A DNA stretch of 64,000 bases. It comes from Strigamia acuminata (lineage: Eukaryota; Arthropoda; Chilopoda; Geophilomorpha; Linotaeniidae). Location: positions 2,542,001-2,606,000 of the forward strand of contig OX442322.1 of NCBI GenBank assembly GCA_949358305.1, written 5' to 3'. Below the pieces are notes generated by a model, which saw only the letters and a program-made list of their open reading frames with translations, did no database searches and had not been told where the DNA came from. Positions 19,717-30,732 of this stretch are shown in pieces. Both the position numbers and the translations under genes were made by a program. Position 1 is the stretch's first letter. The number at the start of each line of letters is the position of its first letter.

Positions 19717-21160
19717 ATGGGTTCGAATAAACATCATTCTAAACGAAGTCATCGTCGGCATCGACGAAGTTCCAGCTCCAGCTCATCCACCTCAACGGAG
19801 GGAGAACAGCGTCGTTCCGCCGAACGAAATTTGATAAGGTTGCAACAAATTGCACCTGTGCCGACGTTCAACCTGTCGCCACTTCAATTAGCCGCGCTGA
19901 ATTGGATTGGCTCGCACCCGGAATGCCTTCCGCTCGATATGCAAGCGAATGCGCCGTTGCCAACGGAAGTTCTTCCTGGGATAAGTGCCCAGCTGACTAT
20001 TTCTGAGCCTGCTCCAATGGCCCAACTGGCCCCGCTCGCGCAAGTGTTACACCCGCCGACTAACGTCATCAGTGTCCCGTTGGCTCCACACACGCCAGTG
20101 TTCTAGCCACCCGTAGCAAGTGTTCCGCCAATCGTCGCGAATACTTCCGTCGTTAGTGCGCCAGTTACAACGGTAGCTACGAATCCAGGATGGATTCCCG
20201 CCGGAGCAGAGTCGTCTGCCTCTTCGTCTGGATGGACGGAACCTCCGCCAGGAGCTTTTCGAATACCGGCATCGACGACCCGTCCCAACGCGCAGCGTAT
20301 GGCTTATAAAGCCAAGAAGAAGGACGAGGCGGCCCAAAAGCGCCGTGAGCAGTGTGCGCGGGATATTGCGCAGGGAATTCCCCACGACAATATTGTCACC
20401 GACCAAGCGACGGAGACCATCTGTCCATTTTGTGTTGGTTGTGGTTGGTGTTGCGGTGCTTCCGCCGGCTCTTCTCTTATGAGATGCCCCAACTGCCGAG
20501 GCACGAAGGTGCGACCGCGCTCAGAGCCCTGGCACAAGGAGGTGGAACTGCCCAATTTGTGGCGTGTTTCTCAACGCTCGAGGAGAAGCCGTTTACATCG
20601 ACCCCAGATTCCTCACAAAGGAACGAGCAGCTGCCAATGCGGGTTTGACGGTTGAAGCTTTCCGACACCCGCCTTCATCGACTGCCTCGGAGATTTCGGA
20701 GGAAACGGTGCAAGAAGTTGAGAGCGTCGAGGAAGAAGTGGTCGCTCGCCCGAGAACCATGTCTCGAGGACGGGGATGCCTTACACTGGACAGAGCTAAA
20801 GCTATTGCCCAGGAGCAGCGACAAAACATCGTCGCCCGTGGACGAGCCCGTCGGCTCCAGAAGATTGTGTCGGAGCAAGGTAAACAACCGGAGGTTCCTC
20901 CAGTGGCCAAGTCGGATATTTCCGACGAGTCGAAGTACGAGGATGCCGAGGAAAACCCGATTTCCATCGTTGACTTCGTGGCTGATCTTTTGGAAGATTT
21001 GCCGTTCCCTCCACCGAGTCCGGAGGAAGTGGAGAAACCCGAAGAAGCAGTATTTTCCGCCGTTTCCACCGAAGCGACTGAAGAATCTTCAGATTTCCTA
21101 ACTTCGACCGAAGTTGAGAAACCGGTTGAGAAGTCGACTGACGTCGAGAAGAAGAAGTAG
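19717..21160 (+). pseudogene. ORF3 of element A, cysteine-rich protein, disrupted
   Basis: This is homologous to the intact ORF3 of B (42352-43869). The ATG at 19717 starts MGSNKHHSKRSHRRHRRSS, an Arg/His/Ser-rich N-terminus. A TAG at 20104-20106 stops the frame after 129 codons; the same frame then continues through the cysteine cluster ETICPFCVGCGWCCG and MRCPNCRG. Near 20545 about 50 bp present in B is missing, which removes one Cys region and shifts the frame; the remaining C-terminal part reads in another frame from about 20560 to 21160, ending in an acidic tail with PFPPPSPEE. At least two lesions therefore block full-length product. No signal peptide or membrane segment is seen. Function unknown. 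Confidence 0.8.
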
Positions 21161-21842
21161 AGATTAACATTTGTTTTTTCGAGTGGATATTTTACGTTGT
21201 AAAATATGCCAAGTGTTGTTTGTTGTGTTTTCAAGTGAAATTTCGTTTATTTTCGAATTAAGAATAATTTGTTTAAATGTTTGAAGATTTTTGAACTAAT
21301 TATTAATATTCCTAAGAATAAGTTTAATTTGAAAATTGGATTCAAGTTTGAATTCAATTTATTTTGTTGATCTTGATTATTTTCATAATAAGATGTGTTT
21401 TGAATTTTCACTTTGATCAAAGTTAAAAAGACTTCGAGTTGAAGTCAGTTTTCATTTTTATAACAATCGTAATAAAGAATGATTCGTAGTTTAGATTTGA
21501 TAAATAAAGTTTTGCATAAATTTATTTAATGTCTCATCTAACTTATATAAACTACAGAGAAGTTTATTTTGATCGAAGAAGTTAAGATTTCCATCGAAAT
21601 CCGCACTGTCGAACATGAGTACAAGTTCGGACGAGTTCATTTCGTTGCTTGGCAACCAGGAGATGTGCTGTGCGGAAAAGTCGATTAGTTTAATCGTTTG
21701 CGATGTTTCTGAAAAGAAATAGTTGATTAATTTTGAATAAATTAAGCGATACGAGTTAAGTCTGATAATTCAATAGAATTTGGTGAACATTTCTTAAGAT
21801 ATTAAGAATGACAATTAAAGAGTTGGAAACTCTATGCTTGTC
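21161..21842 (+). other. 3' untranslated region of element A
   Basis: AT-rich, no ORF. It contains GTTGCTTGGCAAC (21644-21656), matching a palindrome in the 5' leader, and a small hairpin GAGTT-GGA-AACTC just before the polypurine tract. The same items occur in B. Confidence 0.6.
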
Positions 21843-21853
21843 ACCGGGGGATG
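21843..21853 (+). promoter_or_regulatory. 3' polypurine tract (element A)
   Basis: ACCGGGGGATG lies directly against the 3' LTR start (21854). It is the expected plus-strand primer and is conserved in B at 44597-44607. It is short for a polypurine tract. Confidence 0.7.
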
Positions 21854-23431
21854 TGTGACGGTTATAAAACCGTATTATCCAATGTTCACACTAGGTGGCG
21901 CTGTTTATCTAACGCGCGCAGTTTAAACTCGATAAAGTTACGAGTTATATTAAAGAATTAATATAAACGTTGCGAATAAAATATACAGTATTTTATTAGA
22001 CTCAACTAAGTATTATTTACTTGAGATATTGATTCTATCGAATCAATATCCTGTTGTACTTACCTTTTGAAGAGAACCAATCGGACTCTTCTGGACCCAG
22101 TTCAATATTAGGTCCGGACTAGTGATCCACGAATCCAGGGATTCTGACGTCTGATTGGCTGTCGCTAATCTGATTGTTCTCTCGAACTATATAAGCTCTG
22201 GTTTTCACCAGCGCACCCCCCCCTTGGCTTGATTCTGAATATGTTTATATTGTTTGTATTGATAAGTTGTTATCGTTGGATCTCACTTTCTTTATCGACA
22301 CATCAGGCCTCCTCAGCTCTCCACAAATAGTATTAATACTAGTTTGTTATTGCTTGTTGTAGGGCCCTTTCGGGAAGGCTAACTCCGGTAATAGACATGT
22401 TTCACACATGAAATGGCCCCGTAGTGTTAGCCGGCTGTTCTAAGGGACAGTAGGATTTCATACGGTGGCTTAGTATATCGCTCATGCACGGGATTGATTA
22501 ACACCGTTAAACAAATATCAAACTATATGATCGGTGATAGTCGCATCTATCTGCGAGATTCTCCGATCATAGGTCAGATGCTCTGCCAGAGCACATATAC
22601 GGGAAGTCAAACACGTCAAACAAATGCGGGCAAACTGTATTCCCAGGGTTCCGATGCAGTGCATTGGCCCTTCCGTTAAGTGGGCAAGACTTGTCCGAGG
22701 TCGGTAAAAGCCTTATTCACAGGCGACGCACCAGGTTGGTAGCCCGTGAGCAATTGCATTCATACCTTGCGCTAAACAAATACTCGGGTATTGGTAATGC
22801 CGATCTGGTAGTCCCCCAGGAACTGTTTACCCAGTGGTTGGTACCACTGAAAGCGAACTAACGCAGAAAACAAATACCCGGCGCCTGATCACGAGATCTT
22901 GTCGTCGTAAGGCATGCTGGCGGATGGAGCTTCAACAACTCCCGCAATGGTCCCCTCGACTGTCGTGACTGTCCCCGCCCATAGAATAACAATATAACAA
23001 TTCATTTGTTATATTACACTAATAATGTTTGTTGATTTGAATACGGAATATTCTAATGAATATTCCCGACCAAATACAAAGGATTCTTCGTATTAATAGA
23101 TATCCGAGCTGCGGGAACGAATACGTCTCCGTAGCGCTAACTGTGACGATGCCGCAAAGTCAGCCGCACCACTCGAACAGCATCGCCCGGATCCTCAACC
23201 AGTGTAGCCGCCGTTACACTTATCCAGAACCCCAACTCCAGTTGTAATGTTAATAAACATGTATTTGAATCACACGAAAATCGTAAGTTATTATATTTGA
23301 TCACATATTCACGTTGTATAGACTTCCGTAGCTTATCTCGGTTAGGTTATTTCTAGTTGTGGAAATGTCTTGTTTAAACCGATTTATCTCTTATAATGGC
23401 TAATTATTCAGCCAAAAGTAGAATCGTCACA
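21854..23431 (+). repeat. 3' LTR of element A
   Basis: At 1578 bp it is nearly identical to 9474-11056. Visible differences include a shorter poly-C run and about ten substitutions (for example CACCGGG to CACCAGG, and CCCTTAGG to CCCCCAGG). TATA box at 22188-22194. The duplicated target CCCT follows at 23432. Confidence 0.93.
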
Positions 23432-24017
23432 CCCTTAATCCAGTACGGTATGTATTCCCCAATCAGAGCCAATCAGACACAGTCTCGGTTCCTTTCAATT
23501 CACACACAGTTCACAGTTATAAGATAACTCTTGGTTCTTGTCTTCACGGCATTTGGTATAAGTTTATACGGCATTTATCACTGGAAAAAAAATCAGATTT
23601 ACTCACTTGTAAAGAATTGTAAATATATAGGTAGATGGATTTTACAAGTTTGTAAATTAGATTTATAAACAATTGAAAATAAGTCTTTTCCAAACATATT
23701 TACAATCTGGAAAGAGACCATTTCCGTGACTTTTTTTACAATAACTTTACAAACATTTTCAATTGTGTAATTATAAAATTTCATAATATATTTCCAATGT
23801 ATTTCCAATATATTTCCAATATATTTCCAATAAAAGAAATCTACTACTCTCCATTTTAAAAAATTTAAACACATGAACTCAATTTCTTTTTTTTAAGCTG
23901 TTTGAATTTTTTTTCAAACACCATACAATAATTATTTTTCATTGATTTGATCACAATTTGCATGTTTTATTGACAGTTTTACTTAAATTTATTTTAATCT
24001 TAATTTTTCTTATTTTT

Positions 24018-24100
24018 TACCATGACCTCTGCCGGAATCGAACCTGGGACCCTTTGTTCTAAAGACCACTGCTTTATCCACTAGGCTTGTACGGCTGATG
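24018..24100 (-). other. Degenerate tRNA-like (SINE head) sequence
   Basis: The minus strand has an A-box-like CCTAGTGGATAAAGC, and about 40 nt on a B-box GGTTCGATTCC, the two internal Pol III promoter boxes. T-stem pairing is imperfect and the anticodon arm does not fold into a normal 7-nt loop, so it is not a functional tRNA gene. It could be a SINE-derived piece carried by the transposon. Confidence 0.4.
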
Positions 24101-24221
24101 CTATTGAATGCATAACTTTTGTGATATAGTTATGTTTTCCAAAATGTTTTTGGATTTTCAAATAGTCTATTTGAAAATCAAACAGTTTAGTATAAAGTTT
24201 AGTATACAGTATACACTGTTA

Positions 24222-24440
24222 CGTCCTATAGACGTTATTCGTAACGTACGAGTGACGTTACGATTCATAACTTACGATAGACGTTACAATTGGCCGATTC
24301 GTAACGTACGATAGACGTTACGATTGGCCGATTCGTAACGTACGATAGACGTTACGATTGGCCGATTCGTAACGTACGATAGACGTGTACGTTACGAGTG
24401 GACGATTCGTAACGTACGATGAACATTACGAGTGGACGAT
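24222..24440. repeat. 34-bp tandem repeat with internal palindromes
   Basis: About five copies, some diverged, of a unit built on CGATTCGTAACGTACGATAG followed by ACGTTACGATTGGC. CGTAACGT and ACGTTACG are inverted copies, so each unit can form a cruciform. It is located inside the CACTA-like element. Confidence 0.7.
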
Positions 24441-24836
24441 TCACAGAATTTGGTGGGAATGTTTGAATGTTTTTAAATTTATTGAAAATATATTTAAAAT
24501 ACATTGTGAAATTTCAAAATTACACAATTGAAAATCTAATTTACAAACTTGTAAAATCCATCTACTTTTATATTTACAATGTTTTGGAAATATCCAAACA
24601 ACATTTCCATCTGAAAGAAAACTGATAGTAAATATATTATTTTAAACAACAAATTTACAATTTATTGGAAATATTAGATTTAACTTTTAGCATTTACTAT
24701 TAATTTACAAAAGTGTGGAAATGTATAAATATTTGCAACACATTTCCAACTAATTTTTTCATAATAGGAAATTTGAATTTTCCAAATTAATTTCCAACTT
24801 GGAAATGTTTGAAAATTTACTTTTTTTCTAGTGTAT

Positions 24837-25399
24837 ACGGTATTTGGTATATGTTTTATGCGGCATTTGATATGCATATTGTACAGTATTTAGTATGAAT
24901 TATTTGGTTTCTTTTTTGATGGTTTAATTGCTTGAAACCGCGCATTGTTCTGCTGAACAATGCACCCGATCAATTGAAGGTTTAAGTCTGGATTCTAATG
25001 TTTCAGTCAACGGTCTCGCCGAGGAGAACCCGCTTTCATTGCAATTCAGTATCCTCCGGGCAAGACAGAGTGGCCATTTGCAGTATGAACACATTCTGTT
25101 ACCGCAAGTAGCACTGGAGATTATGGGGATTGGTTCCATCACCTGATGGTGCCAAAGTAGTCTGCAAGCAGTAACCACGAGTAGCACCAAGTGTTTGGCC
25201 AGCTGATTCCCATGATATTTGGTGCCAAAGCAGTCAGCCTGTTATTAGTACCACAAAGGGCTAAACTGCTGTGCGGAGCCGCGAGCTATAACCCCCGGTG
25301 TACGTGGTACCGTCAACCACTCGATGGACGACCGTGCCGCTGCGCTGGAGACCGTTGATACAGTTCTGCATGGCAAGGCGTTTCTATCGACGGCAACTG
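24837..25399. other. Unassigned sequence, no gene recognised
   Basis: Moderate GC, with small ORFs of up to 88 codons on both strands and no recognisable domain. ATTGTTCTGCTGAACAAT (about 24944-24961) is a perfect palindrome. A GGTGCCAAAG(T/C)AGTC word occurs twice (near 25146 and 25220). Possibly old repeat. Confidence 0.4.
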
Positions 25400-26110
25400 T
25401 GTGATTGCGACGGGAAGTATTAATCATTATTTTATAGCAACAATAGGAACAACCAAGAATTGACTTGAATACAAGTAATACAATCAATCTTTCGATTGAA
25501 TTACACTCGCAATAAATCATTGTTTGTAATGATAAATTGGCGACAATTTATCGGCGAACTAAATCACAATGTTACGAATTAGATATACTTTGTAATTGGA
25601 ATATTGGTAAGTAAATGAATTCATTTACTTAAACCAATATCCTTCCAAAGTTGTGGCGGTGCACGAAAGCCAACCGCACCTCTCGGATCGACTGATCTAT
25701 CAACCCAGCGAAGCATTACACGAACCCCAGTTACGATTACGACACTGACGGAAGCCACGAGGATCACGAAGCCATCCCAAACTCGAAGACACAGCCAGGA
25801 CACAGCCCCGATGACATCTGTAAACCCGGTCGAGTGGTGATCAAACCATTCCCGAATCCAGGACACGTAATGATATTATTTCAGGGCTGTTTTACAGCCA
25901 ACTTTTGTATAGTTTAATTGTACTTTTAACTGGCCAAATGTCGGCATTAATCTCTTGTATAATTTAGTAGCGATTATATTGTTTAGTAACAATAAATGTA
26001 GTTGTTTTGATAACCATCTTTGTCTCGTATTTATCTCGTTATTATTCGCTGTTTATGCGACTTATACCCGGTACTAGCAGAGCTAGGAAGTTGTGGTCGT
26101 CACCGTCACA
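25400..26110 (+). repeat. LTR-like block (possible old solo LTR)
   Basis: It begins TGTGATTGCGACG and ends CGTCACCGTCACA, imperfect inverted termini like those of A and B, and holds AAGTATTAATCATTATTTTAT near the start, as B does, and an AATAAA near the end. No matching target duplication is visible on the flanks, so the limits are provisional. Confidence 0.4.
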
Positions 26111-26758
26111 AGGGCGCTGTGTGTAAAATGATAAAGTTCTTCTACCGCTCCAGTCTGTGATGATGATGTCATAGTAATGACATCATCAGGTGTCATGATT
26201 GTTTCTTGTTTTATACTCTTACATGTAAATAACATGATTTATTCTTTGTATAAAAGTTTTTGGTCATGTGAATAAAACTTTACCATTCTGCTTATGTTTT
26301 CAACTGCAACTCAGCGTTTTTCATTGTGTCCTACATCTCATTACATATTCATGGATTTAGGGTTAGTTTCATCCAATTTCATCTAATTTTAAGACACTTT
26401 GAACTGAGAGTTTCCCAGCATTATTTTTGGACAAATCTTCATCAAGATAGGATTGTGTTTTTTTTGAACTCACATCAAGTATAAAGTTTAATCATTTAAT
26501 ATCAACTGGGATTTAATGTGATAATAAGACATTGTCACATGTAAGTACTTTATTTTACAATACATTATTTTAATTCCGATAAATTTGTTGCCGGTTCACA
26601 CGTTGCAAACGGAACGCAACAACGACGTACACAAATTCGGGATTCATGCGTCGTAGCGAAGCTGAATTAATCGCCGCCCGTCATTCTTTGGATAGGACAT
26701 TCGCAGTTGCCGAATCGTTTCCACTGCATGTGATTATAATTGTAGTGAATGTCCTACA
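26111..26758 (+). repeat. Region holding the 5' LTR of a Copia element
   Basis: The LTR ends ...GAATGTCCTACA at 26758, abutting the primer site. Its start is not certain; TGTAAGTACT at 26539 is one candidate. AGGACATTC (about 26694) and GAATGTCCT (about 26747) form a 9-bp inverted pair near the end. A TGTATAAAAG and an AATAAAAC lie near 26258-26280. Confidence 0.4.
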
Positions 26759-26776
26759 TGGTAGCAGAGGATGGTT
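26759..26776 (+). promoter_or_regulatory. Primer-binding site, initiator tRNA-Met
   Basis: TGGTAGCAGAGGATGGTT is an 18-nt exact complement of the 3' end of eukaryotic initiator tRNA-Met (AACCATCCTCTGCTACCA). It directly follows a CCTACA LTR end and precedes a Copia gag by 49 nt. Confidence 0.85.
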
Positions 26777-26824
26777 CCTCTAAAACCCGATACCGACGGA
26801 AAATAGCGGCGACACAACCGGAAA

Positions 26825-27802
26825 ATGGCGTCCAAGACGAATACGGCGTCGGCGGCTGCGGGAATTGCGCCGCTCGATAAAACGAACTATGAGACATGGA
26901 AGGTGGATATACAACTGCTTCTTCAAGAGTTGAATTTGTGGAGTTTCCACAACGAGACAATTAAAGCACCGCCTGCTGGATCGTCGGCGACGGATTTGCC
27001 AAAATACGAGAAGCGAAAAGCACGTGCACACGGTATTTTGTGCAACAGCGTCACAACCAGGTTAAAACCGTCGCTTCTAAAGCTTGACACATCAAAGGAG
27101 GTGTGGGAATATATAAAGAAGCTACACGAGCCCACGTCAGTTGCAAGGAACGCAAAGATTCTAGAGGATTTCTACACGATACGTTGCGGTGATAAGGAAG
27201 AAGTTGATACGTTCATAACACGTGTAGAATTGGTGGCGGACGAATTAAAATCAATAAAGCAGGAACCAAATGACAAGGTGAAAGTTTATACATTAATAAA
27301 TCGAATCCGCAAAGATTATGAACATCAAGTCCAGGCTATCTACCAATGGAGCGGCGGGGACTTTACATTTGACAAAGTTTCAGCTGCATTGCTTGCCGAG
27401 AGCGCACGACGTCGATATACGACGGGAATCAGTGTTACAACAACATATTCGAGTGCGCTTAGTGTCAGTGCTTCTAACAATCAAAAGGGATCGAGGAAGC
27501 AAGACAACAAAGACGGTAAGAGCAATTTTTCCAATATTTTATGTTATAATTGCCATGAAAAAGGACACATTGCTCGAAATTGCCCAAGTCCAAATCCAAA
27601 GCAACAGGACAACACACGCGGACTTGGCAAAGGACGCGGTCAGTCCCAACGGGGCAGAGGTCTGCGTGGAGCATTTTATGCATCATTTTTGGGGGAATGT
27701 GTGTCTAAATCAAATGAAAACGTTTGTGATGAGGACGCATGGTTTGTGGTCTCCGGAGCATCGGATCACGTGTGGAAATTTAGAATATTTTCAGAGTTTT
27801 AA
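26825..27802 (+). CDS. gag: Copia Gag with damaged protease start
   Basis: This 325-residue ORF starts MASKTNTASAAAGIAPLDK and has a typical Copia Gag: an N-terminal LDKTNYETWKVDIQLLLQE motif (about residues 18-36), the UBN2 core (EVWEYIKKLHEPTSVARNAK, then VYTLINRIRKDYEHQV), and a zinc knuckle CYNCHEKGHIARNC (about 240-253). A Gly/Arg-rich linker and the protease entry DAWFVVSGASDHV follow. The Asp normally before Ser-Gly-Ala has become Val, which would abolish catalysis. The frame is then lost near 27765 and stops at 27802, while protease sequence continues in another frame. The ATG lies 49 nt past the primer site, supporting this start. The element is inactive. Confidence 0.88.
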   Translation: MASKTNTASAAAGIAPLDKTNYETWKVDIQLLLQELNLWSFHNETIKAPPAGSSATDLPKYEKRKARAHGILCNSVTTRLKPSLLKLDTSKEVWEYIKKLHEPTSVARNAKILEDFYTIRCGDKEEVDTFITRVELVADELKSIKQEPNDKVKVYTLINRIRKDYEHQVQAIYQWSGGDFTFDKVSAALLAESARRRYTTGISVTTTYSSALSVSASNNQKGSRKQDNKDGKSNFSNILCYNCHEKGHIARNCPSPNPKQQDNTRGLGKGRGQSQRGRGLRGAFYASFLGECVSKSNENVCDEDAWFVVSGASDHVWKFRIFSEF

Positions 27803-28193
27803 GCCATTAGCACCAACTAAATTACAATTGGGTCAGGGCACGGCTAGTATTACTGGCTGTGGTGCTGTTAGTATCAGCACAGTAGCTAATGGAATCCACA
27901 ACCATGTGGACTTAATAAATGTATATTTTGTCCAGGGGTTCAAACGCAATTTGATTTCAAGTGCAAAGATTGACGAAGCTGGGTTTAATCAACACATTTA
28001 CAATGGTGTGTTGAAAGTGTATTTACAAAATAACAAAGAGTGTTTATTGTTAGCAAATAGACAAACGGATGGATTGTATCGTGTCGAAGGCACGGTGATG
28101 ATGAACCAGAACGTGCCAAATGTCGTTTCAAAGAGTGTTAATAATTTGAATTCCATTTCACAAAATGTTACACAAGTGTTACCATTAGCTTAG
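27765..28193 (+). pseudogene. Copia protease end and pre-integrase region, frameshifted
   Basis: Continues the preceding ORF in a shifted frame: NLEYFQSFKPLAPTKLQLGQ, GCGAVSI, FVQGFKRNLISSAKIDEAG, FNQHIYNGVLKVY, then a degraded pre-integrase part (LLLANRQTDGLYRV). It stops at 28193 before any HHCC or DDE integrase motif; RT and RNase H are absent, so the element is truncated. The long ORF upstream in this frame (27318-27760) is a shadow of gag. Confidence 0.8.
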
Positions 28194-28427
28194 ATTATAA
28201 CAAATCAAAAGAGTTTACAAGATGTAAAACGTGTTGGAATTGAATGAGAGGAGATGGCATCGATTGTTGCTGATGTACTTTGTTTTTCCATCGCACGTTA
28301 TTGCAACGATTTCCACGTCCCCACAACGTCACCGGAAGTCACGTGACACCGTGATTGATTTGTGAGATTACACCCAACTCTTCCTGGCGGTGGGAGACCC
28401 TCATCCGGGATTTAACAATACAATTGG
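28194..28427. other. Unassigned sequence after the Copia remnant
   Basis: No ORF or repeat end recognised. Confidence 0.3.
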
Positions 28428-30732
28428 CACTGCAAGAAAAATTAGATTTAATTTGATTAAAGGTATTGTAAAGTAATTGTAAATTTAATATTTACAAGTT
28501 GTAAATTAAATTTACAAATTTTGTTAAAGATGAAATTTATCTTTAACTTTAATTTTGTAAAAGGACACTTTACAAATGTTGTAAACCTTAACTTTACAAA
28601 ATTAAATTTTTTTTAAATTAAACATTTAAATGTTTGTGAAATTAATTGTAAAAATGATTATAAAAATCAACTTTGCATTAAATTTAAGTTACTTAAATAC
28701 GATTTTCTTTTTAAATTTACAAAAAATTTACATTTGTAAATATTGAAATAAAATTAAGACGGACAACAAATTTTTAAAAATTAAAATTTACTTTTTATTA
28801 AATAAAATATATAAACAATTACATTAATATAATATAAAATAAATTAGAAAGCAACAATAACCTTTGTTAGCAATTAATAGAACAAATTTATTCCATTTTT
28901 CGCTAAATCAAAAATTTAATTTTTTTAAATATAGCTAAATGAATTTTGTGGTATGGTTAAGCTCCTGAAATTAAATCTGAAGCTATACCCAAACCCAATA
29001 ACCATTGTGATAGTAAAGATCACACTTGGCAGACTCCTGATTTTCATCTGAAGTCCACCAAACATAATATTACTAAACACTTCTTACATTTTTTACTTAA
29101 TCTCCCCATACGGATAAGAAAGATTATTGTTCGAGCATTAATGAAACGTTGTAAGCACCGTATCCCTAAAACCCGGCGCCACGTAAAAACAAAATACCAC
29201 ATAAGGAAACGGTTGATGGACGGCTCGGTCAGCTTCTTTTAGCACCTGAAATTATTGTTTATTGTTTTTAAAAAATTTAGTTCTTGTTGTTTAATGCTAA
29301 GATGTCTTATCTGATTGTTTGCCCTTCATGTTTCTTCCTTGTTTTTTTCTCCTGTTTATTAATGCTCATGAGGGGATTCTTGTAGTTTATTTTCCTTGTC
29401 TTAACTTTCTAAAATGAAAATATAGTTAATTAATTAATTCTCAAGATTTGCGCTAATGTTTTAATCAAATTTAGAATTTTATAAAACTTACTTGCTCAAA
29501 CGTTAAGCCTGATCGCGGGATTTTGTTGTTGTGATCTCGAAAGTTTGCTTTAAGATTTGGAGTAAGATTAGTTACTATGTTTGTTAGTTTATTTAAGACA
29601 ATTTCTTACCCAGTTCGTTGTTTTTTACGTGTTTCTTCTTGTTGTGCGGTCGCACGGTTGTTCGATACGAGCACGTTGATCGCCATGTTTGTTTTACTCG
29701 TGACAATGGGTGCGGTTAAAACCTGAATTGATTAAAATGATATTAATTATTAAGTCTATTGTTTTTTCTTAATTGCTAGAAAATTGTTGAATTTTACCTT
29801 TTTATTCTTCATAATTTATTAATGGCCAAGATGTCGATGTTTTGTTCACGTGTTGATTTCCGTACTGTTTCGAGATCTGTGAACGATTTAGTTTAAATTG
29901 TTTCATATCTTCTGACCTTTTGATTTTCTAATGTTAATTAAATTTATCATATAATGTTTATTCTTGCTTGGATTTACTGTTTAAAACGGTCGTTCGTTAT
30001 CGTTGTTCTTGTCTGTTAGCGCTCGTCGGTTCTGCCTGCTCCAAGCCTGCAAATAAAACAAAAAAAACGCTTCGTGAATGTGTTTAACTGACCAATAAAG
30101 GTTATTTTTTACCTGCTTTTCAATTCCGCCGCTTATGGCCGTCGAATTCTGTCTCCTCGTCCCGTTAGCAGCCCGACTCGTCGGCTCGATGTGTGTTACG
30201 CTTAGCCAGTCCGCCATTTTGAGCGTTACTCGCTCTCAATGTTGTTTTTCAGCTTAGAATTTCTAACTTGTCTGCCCAACTAACGTACTATCGCTGCTAA
30301 AATAAAGTTTGGCACTAATGTCTGTTCGTTTTCTTGTTTCATTGAATTTTTCCGAAGCGTACATTTGAATTTTGGTCACATGACTGCGCCTGTCTTTGTT
30401 TTTGGCTTCCGCCTTCGCCACGTCGGGTTTTCTCGTCACCCGAGCCCGACACCTCGCTTCTCGCTTCGTTTTTGTTGCTTTCTCGCCGGATTTTAGAGAC
30501 CGCGCGAACCCGTCTCCTCCCCTGCACCAACGTTATGTGTTTTCATGTATTTATAATAAACGATTTTTGGGGGTTTTTGATTCATGCATTTAGTGATCAT
30601 GTTTTCTCGAGGTTTTAGAGCTTAAAATTTTATTTAGGCTAAGCTTTTATGTTATTTTGGAGTTGTTATGCATTGTTGCTGTTGTATTGTTGCTGTCAGC
30701 AAAAGGGAAATTCCTTGTTTTTAAGTTAAAAC
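28428..30732. other. AT-rich region with a CACTA-like left end; no gene seen
   Basis: It opens with CACTGCAAGAAAAATTAGA, a CACTA-type terminus like those at 23579 and 48544, followed by short direct and inverted TTTACAA/TTGTAAA words to about 28760. A matching right end was not found. The rest is AT-rich with ORFs of 78 codons or less. From 30120 to 30530 GC content rises and small ORFs occur on both strands, none recognisable. Confidence 0.4.

Larger units (their letters stand above)
9474..23431 (+). mobile_element. Element A: 13.96-kb Ty3/Gypsy retrotransposon with ORF3
   Basis: The element is bounded by two nearly identical LTRs (9474-11056 and 21854-23431), both TGTGACGG...CGTCACA, and flanked by a 4-bp duplication CCCT (9470-9473 and 23432-23435). 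In order it holds a tRNA-Gln primer site, long leader, gag, -1 frameshift site, pol, a noncoding region with an internal purine tract and candidate intron, a broken ORF3, a 3' UTR and a polypurine tract. The LTRs differ at about a dozen positions plus poly-C length by eye, so insertion was fairly recent. Coding damage (gag TGA at 12247, ORF3 TAG at 20104, ORF3 deletion near 20545) means it is probably non-autonomous now; element B could in principle supply proteins. Confidence 0.93.
23579..24833. mobile_element. CACTA-like non-autonomous DNA transposon
   Basis: The ends CACTGGAAAAAAA and TTTTTTTCTAGTG are inverted copies, flanked by a 3-bp duplication TAT (23576-23578 and 24834-24836). Subterminal inverted repeats are long: GTAGATGGATTTTACAAG near 23630 pairs with CTTGTAAAATCCATCTAC near 24550. 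CACT ends with an A-rich subterminal region and a 3-bp duplication fit the CACTA (EnSpm) group. No transposase is encoded. The interior carries a degenerate tRNA-like segment and a 34-bp tandem array. Confidence 0.75.

Noticed and set aside
24018-24100. Functional tRNA gene
   Set aside because: A and B boxes are present, but the T-stem and anticodon arm do not pair properly.
24222-24440. CRISPR array
   Set aside because: Units are contiguous without unique spacers and lie in a eukaryotic transposon.
30120-30530. Host gene exons in the GC-richer stretch
   Set aside because: Only short ORFs on both strands; no domain, splice pattern or codon signal could be supported.
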